DNA from: an uncultured Owenweeksia sp.
Lineage (GTDB): Bacteria; Bacteroidota; Bacteroidia; Flavobacteriales; Schleiferiaceae
Assembly (NCBI GenBank): GCA_937146805.1
Contig: CAKZRR010000036.1
Span: forward strand, 1-64,000
Direction: 5' to 3'
Length of the DNA stretch: 64,000 nt
The position numbers and the translations under genes were made by a program. Every line of letters starts with the position of its first letter. Within the stretch, counting starts at the first letter, position 1. Below are positions 26,823-35,495 of the stretch, one piece after another. Below the pieces are notes generated by a model that had not been told where the DNA came from, did not search any database, and worked only from the letters and a program-made list of their open reading frames with translations.

Positions 26823-28013
26823 CTAAGGCTGGGCCTTTAAAATCATCCGAGCCAGGCTGTTGGCTTTTTCCGTTTCATCTTTGCTACTGGCCAATGAGCG
26901 GGCTTGTTCACTTTGCCTTTGGGCTTCGGGGTAATTTTTTAAGAGGTACAGCACGTAGGTTTCCAGCATTTTGGCATTAAAGCTACTTTTATACCCACCG
27001 GATTTTTGCGCTAATACCAGTGCCGCTTGTAAGGCGGCTTTGCTATTGTAATTATCGGTAATGGCATAGGCTTCATCGTAGCAAACGGTTGCATTTTTAT
27101 CAGCGGTTTGGCTAGGTGTACAACTATTTAACACCGCTTTTTGCCAAGCTTTAAAATAATCGGTTTCGGCTGCAAAAAGTTTGGCAGTTTCTAATGTCAG
27201 TTCTGCTTTTTCGGTACTGCTAAGGGGTGCTTTATTAATAATTACCTCGTTTAATTTGGCCAGGAGGCTGGTATCGGTATTGGCGATGGCTTTATCAAAG
27301 TTAAAATCGTAGGCACTGGCAAAAAAAGCTTCGTAATCAATAGTTTGGCGTTGAGCCGCATTAAGGTTGATAAGCATTTGTGGATAGGGTGTTTCCAAAT
27401 TAATACCGTATCGCGCTAACAGCGGTAAAATAGCTTCGCTTAAAAGTTCGGTTTTATCGAGTTCGGCAAAAAAGGACTGGGCCATTTTTAGGCTTTCATC
27501 AAAACTAAAATTGAGCTCGTAAATCTGTAAAAAGAGCATCCACTCGCTATTACTTAGTTCATGATTTTGGAACTTAGCCAGTAGGCTAGGGTAGGCGCTA
27601 TTTAGTTGCTGAGCATTGGCAAGGGCATCTATTAAAGCTTGGGTATTTTGCTGTCCGCTTACCTTTTTAATAAGCACTTCTTGGGTATTAATAAAGTAAA
27701 AAGTGGGCAGGGCATCGTTTCCAAACGTTTCTATAAGTTTAGAGCCCATATCGCTGGTTACATTTAAGGCAACTGGTATTGTATTTTTAAATTGGGCTAC
27801 TAATTGCGGGTCCGAAAAAACACCGTCACTTTGCATGGTATAAAACGCATCTCCATTTTTATAGAGAACAAAAAAGAGCATTTTATTTTCTTTTACGCCC
27901 AAGTTTAAAGCGCTTTGGTATTGCTCAAAATTAGAAACTTCATAAAAACGAAGGTTTTGGGCTTGCAAACAAAACCCGGTAATTAAGCTGGCTAGTAAAA
28001 GAATGTTTTTCAT
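26823..28013 (-). CDS. Secreted thioredoxin-fold protein without CXXC
   Basis: The 396-residue protein has a signal peptide (about 1-18) and an N-terminal thioredoxin-like domain (about 22-140), recognisable from KMLFFVLYKNG and the LPTFYFINTQ cis-proline segment. The usual CXXC is absent: the corresponding place reads GDAFYTM. A helical C-terminal half follows, with alanine-rich TPR-like repeats. It cannot be a dithiol oxidoreductase of the normal type; a binding or chaperone role is more likely. It ends the minus-strand run that starts with spoT, 47 bases after the OstA-like gene. Confidence 0.75.
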   Translation of the reverse strand: MKNILLLASLITGFCLQAQNLRFYEVSNFEQYQSALNLGVKENKMLFFVLYKNGDAFYTMQSDGVFSDPQLVAQFKNTIPVALNVTSDMGSKLIETFGNDALPTFYFINTQEVLIKKVSGQQNTQALIDALANAQQLNSAYPSLLAKFQNHELSNSEWMLFLQIYELNFSFDESLKMAQSFFAELDKTELLSEAILPLLARYGINLETPYPQMLINLNAAQRQTIDYEAFFASAYDFNFDKAIANTDTSLLAKLNEVIINKAPLSSTEKAELTLETAKLFAAETDYFKAWQKAVLNSCTPSQTADKNATVCYDEAYAITDNYNSKAALQAALVLAQKSGGYKSSFNAKMLETYVLYLLKNYPEAQRQSEQARSLASSKDETEKANSLARMILKAQP

Positions 28014-28060
28014 GCGTTTAGTTTTTTGCTACTCTGCTCAAAGCAAATTTCAGACCTTTT

Positions 28061-29650
28061 TTAAGGCTCTTCCGTCAATGCTTCCGTATCTTCTTCAGAA
28101 TCTTCTTTTACCTCGGCTACTTGTACGGGTTCCCAGGTAAGTATATCGGCTTTGGTTTGGGGTCTTTCGCTAAAGCGTGAAAGGTAGCCCTCCAATTTTC
28201 CAATTTCTCCTTTGGATTGATTTACAGGATATAAAGTAGCATTGGGCTTGGTTAAAAAGGTAATGGCTTCTACTTTATTTTTTTGGAGTTTAATTAATAT
28301 GTTGCTGCATTCCGCCTTATTCATACCAATGTAACTACCCTCTTCATCCTTAGGAAAGTAAATAGTTTGGCCATTGCCATTTACATATACCCGCCTTAGT
28401 TTGTTGTCGTTAAACTTTCCAAACATGTTTCGACCCTTAATTTGGTTTTTTTTATCATCATCCTCTAAACTTAAAATAAAGGCATTGGTATATACTTTTA
28501 GGCTGTCTATCTTTTTATTACGCATGCCCAAGTAAATGGTATCACCGGTTACTTGGCTGCTGTCGTTCCAAATCACGGGGCTGTAAAACATTTTTACCAA
28601 CGAATCGTGGCTGGCGTAACTCAGCGAATCACATTTACCCTGCAAATCGTTTTTAAAGAATTTAACCTTACGGTAGATTTTTAAGAGGCGGTAACTGCCG
28701 TGAATGCTATCGTGCAATTTTACCGAAAACAAGGTGTCGCCATGTATATGTAAAGTGTCTGATTCTTGCTTAACGCTGTAAATAGGATCGAGGGTTACAA
28801 AAGTGCTATCGGTAGCGCCAGTATACTGCCCATAACCTCCCACAATAGTGTAATGCTCAATGGTATCGTGTAAAAGTACGGCTCCAAAGGCTTCGCCAAA
28901 TTCGGTAGCTTTTTCGTAGTACAAGCTATCTCCGGTAAGGTATTTATTTTGATTGTAGATGTAGGCGTTCTTTTCAAACTGAGCAATATTGGTAATGGTA
29001 TTGTAACGCCCATTTTCGCAATAAATAAAACTGCTATCGCTGGTAATGGTGGTGGGGCCTAAAAAGTAAGTTATACGGCTGGCACTGCTGTAGGTAAGCG
29101 TATCCGATTCAATTACATAATCGGGGTTTACAAGCACTACGCTATCTTTAAAGTTAAAAACTTTGCTTTTAGAATTGTAATAGCCCTTAATACTGGTAAG
29201 CACATTATCCTCATTGGTAATGGTACCAAAGTTATTGTAGTAAGCCAGGTTGGTACTTCTGTTAAAATCAAGCTGAGTGGTGCTCAATTTCATTTTGTTG
29301 TCTTCCAAACGCACTTCCTCGCCTGCTACGTGGGCTATACGGGTATTACCCGAGTAATCTAAGTAATCGCCCCAAAGGCGGATAGAATCTCCTTGATTGA
29401 TGCGTACGTTTTGAAAAGCTCGGATACGGTTCTCTTTGCTAAAAAGCCAAGCGCTATCGCAATACATAAGTGCGCCATCGTGTTCAAATATCACATCGCC
29501 CAACAGTCGGTTACGTCCCAACTTTTTTTGGTAGATACCCGTCTCAGCATTTTTAATGCTAATTTGGTTTACTTTGCTTTGTGCTTCGGCTATAAGCGAA
29601 AAGGCCAAGCAAAAAAGGAGGCTAAGTTTAAACGGCAGCTTCTTTTTCAA
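28061..29650 (-). CDS. OstA/LptA-like envelope protein
   Basis: A 529-residue exported protein with repeated beta strands of the OstA (LptA/LptD N-terminal) type, such as GDVIFEHDGALMYCDSAWLF and RIAHVAGEEVRLED. Bacteroidota carry this enlarged LptA-like protein, thought to help move lipopolysaccharide or lipooligosaccharide across the periplasm. The start is inferred to be TTG at 29648-29650. It gives a textbook signal peptide (three Lys, then a hydrophobic core ending AEAQ). The upstream ATG at 29761 would overlap purA by 134 bases and place 37 unlikely residues before the signal. The TTG choice gives a 23-base overlap with purA, so the genes are coupled. Confidence 0.85.
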   Translation of the reverse strand: MKKKLPFKLSLLFCLAFSLIAEAQSKVNQISIKNAETGIYQKKLGRNRLLGDVIFEHDGALMYCDSAWLFSKENRIRAFQNVRINQGDSIRLWGDYLDYSGNTRIAHVAGEEVRLEDNKMKLSTTQLDFNRSTNLAYYNNFGTITNEDNVLTSIKGYYNSKSKVFNFKDSVVLVNPDYVIESDTLTYSSASRITYFLGPTTITSDSSFIYCENGRYNTITNIAQFEKNAYIYNQNKYLTGDSLYYEKATEFGEAFGAVLLHDTIEHYTIVGGYGQYTGATDSTFVTLDPIYSVKQESDTLHIHGDTLFSVKLHDSIHGSYRLLKIYRKVKFFKNDLQGKCDSLSYASHDSLVKMFYSPVIWNDSSQVTGDTIYLGMRNKKIDSLKVYTNAFILSLEDDDKKNQIKGRNMFGKFNDNKLRRVYVNGNGQTIYFPKDEEGSYIGMNKAECSNILIKLQKNKVEAITFLTKPNATLYPVNQSKGEIGKLEGYLSRFSERPQTKADILTWEPVQVAEVKEDSEEDTEALTEEP

Positions 29651-30914
29651 GATTAATGGTTTGCTTTCTATCAGGCCCCACCGAAACAACGGTAATGGGT
29701 ACGCCCAACTCTTTTTGGAGGTACGCCACATAATTTTTAAGGTTTTGGGGTGCTTCATCAAAATTTTCGAGAGTTGTAATGTCTTCTTCCCAGCCAGATA
29801 ATTCGGTGTAAACAGGGCTTAAAAGTTTTTCGTCTATTCGGTACGGCAAGTAATCAATTTCTGTGCCTTTGTAATTGTAAGAGGTACATACTTTAATGGT
29901 TTTCATACCACTTAAAACATCCGATTTCATCATAATTAAATCGGTAACGCCATTAATATCAATTACATATTTTAAAGCAGGTAAATCAATCCATCCGCAT
30001 CTACGTGGGCGGCCAGTTGTGGCACCAAATTCATGTCCTTTTTTTGCAAGCATGGCTCCATTTTCGTCAAACAGCTCGGTAGGGAAGGGGCCGCTGCCTA
30101 CACGGGTGCAATAGGCCTTAAATATGCCAAAAACTTTTCTAATTTTATTGGGAGCAATACCCAAGCCTGTGCAGCTACCTGCACAAGTAGTGGTGCTGGA
30201 GGTGACAAATGGATAACTTCCAAAATCAAGATCCAATAGAGAACCTTGCGCGCCTTCGGCTAGAATGGTTTTGCCATTTCGTAGCGCTTGGTGAATTAAA
30301 TGCTCAGAATCGATAAGCGTACGTTCGCGTAAAAAATCGATGGCAGCAAACCAAGTGCCTTCTATTTCAGCAAGGTTGTACTCAAAGCCTTCAAAATGAT
30401 TTAAAATTTGAATGTGTTTTGCTACCAAAGCATCATAACGCTCTTTAAAATCGGGCAGTTCAATATCACCTACACGCAAACCGTTTCTACCGGTTTTATC
30501 CATGTAAGTGGGACCAATCCCCTTAAGGGTAGAGCCAATTTTATTTTTTCCTTTAGCAGCTTCCGAAGCGGCATCAAGCAAACGGTGTGATGGGAGTATT
30601 AAATGCGCTTTACGCGAAATTTGTAACACTTCATCTACCTTAACATCGTGTGCCAACAGGTTGTCAATTTCTTTTTTAAAAATAACGGGGTCAATCACTA
30701 CTCCGTTGCCAATAATGTTTTTGCTGTTGGGATGAAAAACGCCTGACGGGATGGTGTGCAATACGTGCTTGTAACCTTCAAACTCTAGGGTGTGACCAGC
30801 ATTTGGGCCGCCCTGAAAGCGAGCTATAATATCGTAGTTTTGAGTTAAAACATCTACAATTTTACCCTTTCCTTCATCTCCCCATTGCAATCCCAATAAT
30901 ACATCTACAGCCAT
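29628..30914 (-). CDS. purA: Adenylosuccinate synthetase
   Basis: The 428-residue enzyme catalyses the GTP-dependent joining of IMP and aspartate in AMP synthesis. The N-terminal signature GLQWGDEGKGKIVDVL with the catalytic Asp and P-loop, GGPNAGHTL, the IMP-binding segment with GSTLKGIGPTYMDK, and GTTGRPRRCGWIDL are all present. It lies between fur and the OstA-like gene in the spoT operon. In other bacteria ppGpp inhibits PurA, so the link to spoT makes physiological sense (inference). Confidence 0.97.
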   Translation of the reverse strand: MAVDVLLGLQWGDEGKGKIVDVLTQNYDIIARFQGGPNAGHTLEFEGYKHVLHTIPSGVFHPNSKNIIGNGVVIDPVIFKKEIDNLLAHDVKVDEVLQISRKAHLILPSHRLLDAASEAAKGKNKIGSTLKGIGPTYMDKTGRNGLRVGDIELPDFKERYDALVAKHIQILNHFEGFEYNLAEIEGTWFAAIDFLRERTLIDSEHLIHQALRNGKTILAEGAQGSLLDLDFGSYPFVTSSTTTCAGSCTGLGIAPNKIRKVFGIFKAYCTRVGSGPFPTELFDENGAMLAKKGHEFGATTGRPRRCGWIDLPALKYVIDINGVTDLIMMKSDVLSGMKTIKVCTSYNYKGTEIDYLPYRIDEKLLSPVYTELSGWEEDITTLENFDEAPQNLKNYVAYLQKELGVPITVVSVGPDRKQTINLEKEAAV

Positions 30915-30959
30915 TTGATAGCGGTTTTATTCAATTTGTTTTCGGTTAATTTTTTGATC

Positions 30960-31406
30960 TTATTTTGAAACAGCTTTTTTGCGTGTACCATATAAATAAA
31001 GCGAATGCGCATTTATTTCTACGCCAAAAATTTCGGCAACGGTATCTTTAATGAGTTGAATACGCGGGTCACAAAATTCCAATACTTCGCCTGTATCAGT
31101 TATTATAATATGATCGTGCTGTTTGTTGTAAAACGATTTTTCGTAGTACGATTGGTTTTGGCCAAATTGATGTTTTCGCACCAATTTACAATCCAATAAA
31201 AGCTCAATAGTATTGTATAGCGTAGCTCTACTTACCCGGTAGTTTTTGTTTTTCATGAGGATGTACAACGATTCAATATCGAAGTGTTCATCATGCTCAT
31301 AAATTTCTTGCAGTATAGCGTAACGTTCTGGTGTTTTACGCTGTTTATTCTTCTCCAAAAAATCGGTGAAAGTCTGCTTTACTATGTCAAAATCTCTATC
31401 GTTCAT
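30960..31406 (-). CDS. fur: Fur family transcriptional regulator
   Basis: The 148-residue protein shows the Fur winged helix (about 15-85, with [27 protein letters not shown] and [20 protein letters not shown]) and a dimerisation domain with [18 protein letters not shown]. The two structural CxxC pairs found in Zur/PerR and many Fur proteins are missing. Which metal it senses (Fe, Mn, Zn or peroxide) cannot be told. Its position between spoT and purA is typical for flavobacteria. A TACCTTCG resembling a -7 box lies 22 bases before the start, so it may have its own promoter. Confidence 0.9.
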   Translation of the reverse strand: MNDRDFDIVKQTFTDFLEKNKQRKTPERYAILQEIYEHDEHFDIESLYILMKNKNYRVSRATLYNTIELLLDCKLVRKHQFGQNQSYYEKSFYNKQHDHIIITDTGEVLEFCDPRIQLIKDTVAEIFGVEINAHSLYLYGTRKKAVSK

Positions 31407-31439
31407 GGGTTGTTGCCAACAAGTGGCGAAGGTATCAAA

Positions 31440-33659
31440 TTATTGTACTCTAGCACGTCTGTCAACCGAAGTTACGCCCTCTACATCTTTTAAATTATCA
31501 ATAACGCTGTTTAGGTGGGTTTTGTCTTTAACTACTACGCTTATCAGCCCTTCAAAAATACCATCATCACCCGAAATATTGATGCTTCTAATATTCACAT
31601 TCAGATCGTTAGATATTATTTGAGTTACCTTGTTTACCAAACCAACGGTATCAATTCCTTTAATAACCAATACACTTAGATGGTCTGATTCTAGGTTGCT
31701 TATCCAGCGTGCTTTTATAAGTCTTTGAGCGTGGTTTGATTGTAAGTAAATAGCATTGGGGCAATTGTTTCGATGTACCTTTATGCCATCTGTGGCTGTT
31801 AAAATTCCAAATACATCATCTCCTGCAATGGGGTTGCAGCAACGTCCTAGTTTGTACTCAAACTTGTCTTCATCTACACCAAACACCAAAATATTCCTCG
31901 GTCTGTCATCATCGTCTGTTTTTGACTTTTTGGGGCTTCCTTTAAAGGAGAAGTTGGTTACTCTGTTTTTAACGTATGTGTAAAAACCTTGAGACTGCTC
32001 CTGCATAAAGGTTTTTAGCTTCACATTATTTATAATGTTGCTACCTATGTTAAAGTACAGCTCATTTGGGTTTTTGAGTTTGAAATACTTTACCATTTCG
32101 TTTATCAAGCTATCATTAAATTTTATTTTGGCAAATCTCAATTTGCGCAATAATATTTGACGACCATCTTCTACAATCTCTTTGTTTTCGGCATTTATAG
32201 CCGATTTGATATTAGATTTAGCCTTGGCCGTAACAACATAATTTAACCACTCTTGCTTGGGTTTTTGTTTTAAGGAGGTAAGCACCTCTACTTGGTCGCC
32301 ACTGCGTAGTTTTGAGTTAAGTGGCACCAAACGGCCATTAACCTTGGCACCCAAAGTTTTAAGGCCTAAATCGGTGTGTATGCTAAAAGAGAAATCGAGT
32401 GGGGTAGAACCGGCTGGTAAAATCCGAAGATCGCCTTTAGGCGTAAAAAGGTAAATCTCCTCACCAAAAAGGTTGAGTTTAAAGTCGGCCACAAACTCCA
32501 AGGCAGAATCACTGTTGTTCTCCAGCATATCTCTAATCTGCCCAATCCATGCATCCAGCTTGTTTCCCTCGCCTTCTTTTTCTTTGTATTTCCAATGGGC
32601 GGCAAAACCTTTTTCGGCAATTTCATCCATCCGCTCACTTCTAATTTGCACCTCTACCCAATGGCCATCTTCGCCCATTACGGTTGTGTGTAGTGATTCG
32701 TATCCATTTGCCTTTGGGGCAGATATCCAATCACGTAATCGATCGGTATTGGGCAGATAGTGATCTGTAACAATCGAATACACTTTCCAAGCATCTGATT
32801 TTTCCTTTTCGGGAGGCGAGTTTAAAATAATACGAATGGCAAATTTGTCGTAAATCTCATCAAAACCAATTCCCTGGTTCGTCATCTTTTTACGGATGCT
32901 AAAGATGGATTTGGTGCGCTCTTTAATAGTGAAATCAAAGCCCTCATTTTTGAGTGCTTCTCTAAGAGTTTCTGTAAATTTTTTAAGGTATTTTATTTCA
33001 CCAGCTTTGCTAGAGTTTAACTTCAGGGCAATATCTCTATATACCTCAGGTTCTGTGTATTTAAGACTTAAATCTTCTAACTCAGTTTTTATATTGTATA
33101 AACCTAATCTATGCGCTAAAGGAGCGTACAAGTAAAGGGTTTCGGAGGCAATTTTTAGCTGTTTGTGTTGCGGCATCGATTCCATCGTGCGCATGTTGTG
33201 TAACCTATCGGCCAGCTTAATAATAATTACACGTAAGTCTTCCGAAATGGTAAGTAACATCTTCCGAAAGTTTTCGGCCTGCATGGAAACATCTTGATGA
33301 AAAACTCCAGAAATTTTGGTCAAGCCATCAATAATACGGGCTATTTCTTCTCCAAAAATTCGGTCAATATCTTCCAGCGTATAATCGCTGTCTTCTACCA
33401 CATCATGCAAAAGTGCTGCTGCCACCGAAACAGGTCCCAAGCCAATTTCTTTAGATACAATAGTAGCCACCTCAATAGGATGGAAAATATAAGGCTCACC
33501 TGATTTTCTTCTAACCTCGGCATGGGCATCCGAAGCTAGGTTAAAAGACTTTCTAATTAGCTTCTTATCATCAGCCGTTACGTGGTTGCTGAGTGATCGA
33601 AGCAAGGCTTTGTAACGCTTCGTAATTTCCTTTTTTTCCAGTTCTTCCTTAATATCCAA
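31440..33659 (-). CDS. spoT: Bifunctional (p)ppGpp synthetase/hydrolase, RelA/SpoT family
   Basis: The 739-residue protein is a long RSH enzyme. The order is HD hydrolase domain (about 45-200, with the HD motif LLHDVVEDSDYTLEDI), synthetase domain (about 230-370, with DWISAPKANGYESLHTTV), TGS domain (about 400-460), a Cys-containing zinc-finger region (LGRCCNPIAGDDVFG) and a C-terminal ACT domain. The intact HD site argues for hydrolase activity and thus a bifunctional enzyme. It makes and degrades the stringent-response alarmone. It is the first gene of the spoT-fur-purA-ostA unit and has a well-formed promoter. Confidence 0.96.
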   Translation of the reverse strand: MDIKEELEKKEITKRYKALLRSLSNHVTADDKKLIRKSFNLASDAHAEVRRKSGEPYIFHPIEVATIVSKEIGLGPVSVAAALLHDVVEDSDYTLEDIDRIFGEEIARIIDGLTKISGVFHQDVSMQAENFRKMLLTISEDLRVIIIKLADRLHNMRTMESMPQHKQLKIASETLYLYAPLAHRLGLYNIKTELEDLSLKYTEPEVYRDIALKLNSSKAGEIKYLKKFTETLREALKNEGFDFTIKERTKSIFSIRKKMTNQGIGFDEIYDKFAIRIILNSPPEKEKSDAWKVYSIVTDHYLPNTDRLRDWISAPKANGYESLHTTVMGEDGHWVEVQIRSERMDEIAEKGFAAHWKYKEKEGEGNKLDAWIGQIRDMLENNSDSALEFVADFKLNLFGEEIYLFTPKGDLRILPAGSTPLDFSFSIHTDLGLKTLGAKVNGRLVPLNSKLRSGDQVEVLTSLKQKPKQEWLNYVVTAKAKSNIKSAINAENKEIVEDGRQILLRKLRFAKIKFNDSLINEMVKYFKLKNPNELYFNIGSNIINNVKLKTFMQEQSQGFYTYVKNRVTNFSFKGSPKKSKTDDDDRPRNILVFGVDEDKFEYKLGRCCNPIAGDDVFGILTATDGIKVHRNNCPNAIYLQSNHAQRLIKARWISNLESDHLSVLVIKGIDTVGLVNKVTQIISNDLNVNIRSINISGDDGIFEGLISVVVKDKTHLNSVIDNLKDVEGVTSVDRRARVQ

Positions 33660-33680
33660 GACTACCTAGTTTAATTAAGC

Positions 33681-33712
33681 TAAAGGTAGAATTGCACTGG
33701 ACTAATGCAAAA
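33681..33712 (-). promoter_or_regulatory. Promoter of the spoT operon
   Basis: On the minus strand TTTTG (33708-33712) is followed after 19 bases by TACCTTTA (33681-33688), one base off TAnnTTTG. Spacing matches the Bacteroidetes TTG-N17-23-TAnnTTTG model. The predicted start leaves a leader of roughly 15-20 bases. Confidence 0.65.
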
Positions 33713-33848
33713 TTTGCCACTTGTTTTTTTCTATAAATTATTAGCCTGTTGGTAAAGAGGCTCTAAAGGGAGAACAATTCAAATTATTGACAATTAGTAA
33801 GCCGTATTAAGCCATTGTTTTATCTTTAGCCACTATAAAACCCATGCC

Positions 33849-35492
33849 TTGAATAATACCACAAGTAATAATCCCCGCACAAACAAAGATATAGAGTCTA
33901 ATAATTCCTTTTTACTGGAACAGCATAAGGTAATTATGGAGGAAATGATTGGGGGAAGCCCCCTCAAATTGACTCTTATTAAAATTATTGAGGTCTATGA
34001 GCAACTCTTTCCTCATTTAAAGGGATCTATTATGATCTTAGATTCTGAAGGAAAGGCTTTTACAGATTCGTATTCTCCGGGTTTAAACCCAAATTATTTG
34101 GCTGCTTTTAGAGGGCTGGAAATTGGATCTGATGTAGGCTGCTGTGGAACGGCTGCTTATTGTAAAAAACCTGTAATAGCGAGTGATATTAGTACATCAG
34201 TATTATGGGAGAAATTTGCGGATTTTGCAGCTGAATACCAGCTGACGGCTTGTTGGTCGGTACCCATTATGGACAAACATGATACGGTGTTGGGTACTTT
34301 TGCTATGTATTATGATAAGATAGCAGAACCCTGTAAGGAGCAATTGCGGGTGATGGAAATTATTTCAGGCTTTGCTTCGTTAGCCATTTTAAAGGATAGA
34401 GCCGAGAGGGATTTGGTAAATACACAAGCTAAGTTTCAAGGAGTATTTGCTGATACTAGTGCTGCCATGCTAATTGTTGATTTAGCAGGTAAAGTACTGG
34501 AGTCAAACGAAGCCGCTCGAATTCTTTTTGGTTATACAGAATTAGAATTTAAGCAAATTGGCTATATCGATTTATTGTCCAAAGAAGAACATGACTCGGC
34601 TTTTAGACTTGAGAAATTTTTATTAGAAAGCAAGGATGGAAAGGCCAAGTTAGAACTAAACCACCTGCATAAAAATAGAAGTGTTGTTCGCGCAATTCTT
34701 AACTCCTCTCTAATTAGGCACGATAGCACGGATGCACCATATTATATTGCTAGTATAGAGGATGTTACTTACAGAAAAGAGGCGGAACAGAAAATAAAAT
34801 CACAAAATGATGAACTGATTAAAGCTAACAGGGAGCTAGATCAGTTTGTGTACAGCGCTTCACACGATTTAAGAGCACCATTAGCATCTATTGTTGGCTT
34901 GGTAGATGTTAGCAGAGATGCAATTAAGGAAGGAGACGATCTGAGTGAATACTTGGATTTAATTGAAACTTCGGCAAAACAACTTGATAATTTTATTTTT
35001 GATTTGGTCAGCTATTCACGTAATGCTCGATTAGAAGTAGAGTATAAAAATATTAACCTAAGTAAGGTGGCTAAGGAGGTATTTGATAATCATTCTAAAA
35101 TGGACAAAGCAGCGAGAGTGGCTTTAGATGTTCAGTCGATTTCGGATAATGCTTTTGAGGCAGACGAATTGAGAGTACGAATGGTTTTAAATAACCTTAT
35201 TAGTAACGCTATTTTATATAGTAAAGATATTGACTCGGCCTTTATTAAAGTTTCGCATACTATTGATAACAAGCAGCATGTAATCAAAGTTGCGGATAAT
35301 GGTACAGGAATAGAAGCGGATTATTTACCTAAAATATTTGATATGTTCTATCGTATTTCAGGTGATAAATCGGGTTCAGGCCTAGGTTTATATATCGTAA
35401 AAGAAGCGGTAGATAAAATGGAGGGCTCTATAACGGTAGAATCTAAAATTAAAGAAGGCACCACCTTTACCGTTCAGTTTCCGGTTCGTTAA
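33849..35492 (+). CDS. GAF-PAS sensor histidine kinase
   Basis: The 547-residue kinase has an N-terminal GAF domain (about 35-185, CCGTAAYCKKPV, LTACWSVPI) and a PAS domain (about 195-315). HisKA follows, with phospho-acceptor His339 in SASHDLRAPLAS, then an HATPase domain with N box NNLISNA and G boxes ADNGTGIE and GSGLGLYIV. There are no membrane segments, so it senses a cytoplasmic signal. No ATG starts the frame before residue 30. TTG at 33849-33851 is the likely start because the helix before GAF would otherwise be cut; ATG at residue 30 is the alternative. No response regulator gene adjoins it, so its partner lies elsewhere. Confidence 0.88.
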   Translation: MNNTTSNNPRTNKDIESNNSFLLEQHKVIMEEMIGGSPLKLTLIKIIEVYEQLFPHLKGSIMILDSEGKAFTDSYSPGLNPNYLAAFRGLEIGSDVGCCGTAAYCKKPVIASDISTSVLWEKFADFAAEYQLTACWSVPIMDKHDTVLGTFAMYYDKIAEPCKEQLRVMEIISGFASLAILKDRAERDLVNTQAKFQGVFADTSAAMLIVDLAGKVLESNEAARILFGYTELEFKQIGYIDLLSKEEHDSAFRLEKFLLESKDGKAKLELNHLHKNRSVVRAILNSSLIRHDSTDAPYYIASIEDVTYRKEAEQKIKSQNDELIKANRELDQFVYSASHDLRAPLASIVGLVDVSRDAIKEGDDLSEYLDLIETSAKQLDNFIFDLVSYSRNARLEVEYKNINLSKVAKEVFDNHSKMDKAARVALDVQSISDNAFEADELRVRMVLNNLISNAILYSKDIDSAFIKVSHTIDNKQHVIKVADNGTGIEADYLPKIFDMFYRISGDKSGSGLGLYIVKEAVDKMEGSITVESKIKEGTTFTVQFPVR

Positions 35493-35495
35493 TCC

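Noticed and set aside
29651-29761. ATG-started 37-residue extension of the OstA-like protein
   Set aside because: It overlaps purA coding sequence and would place a non-signal stretch before an otherwise perfect signal peptide.
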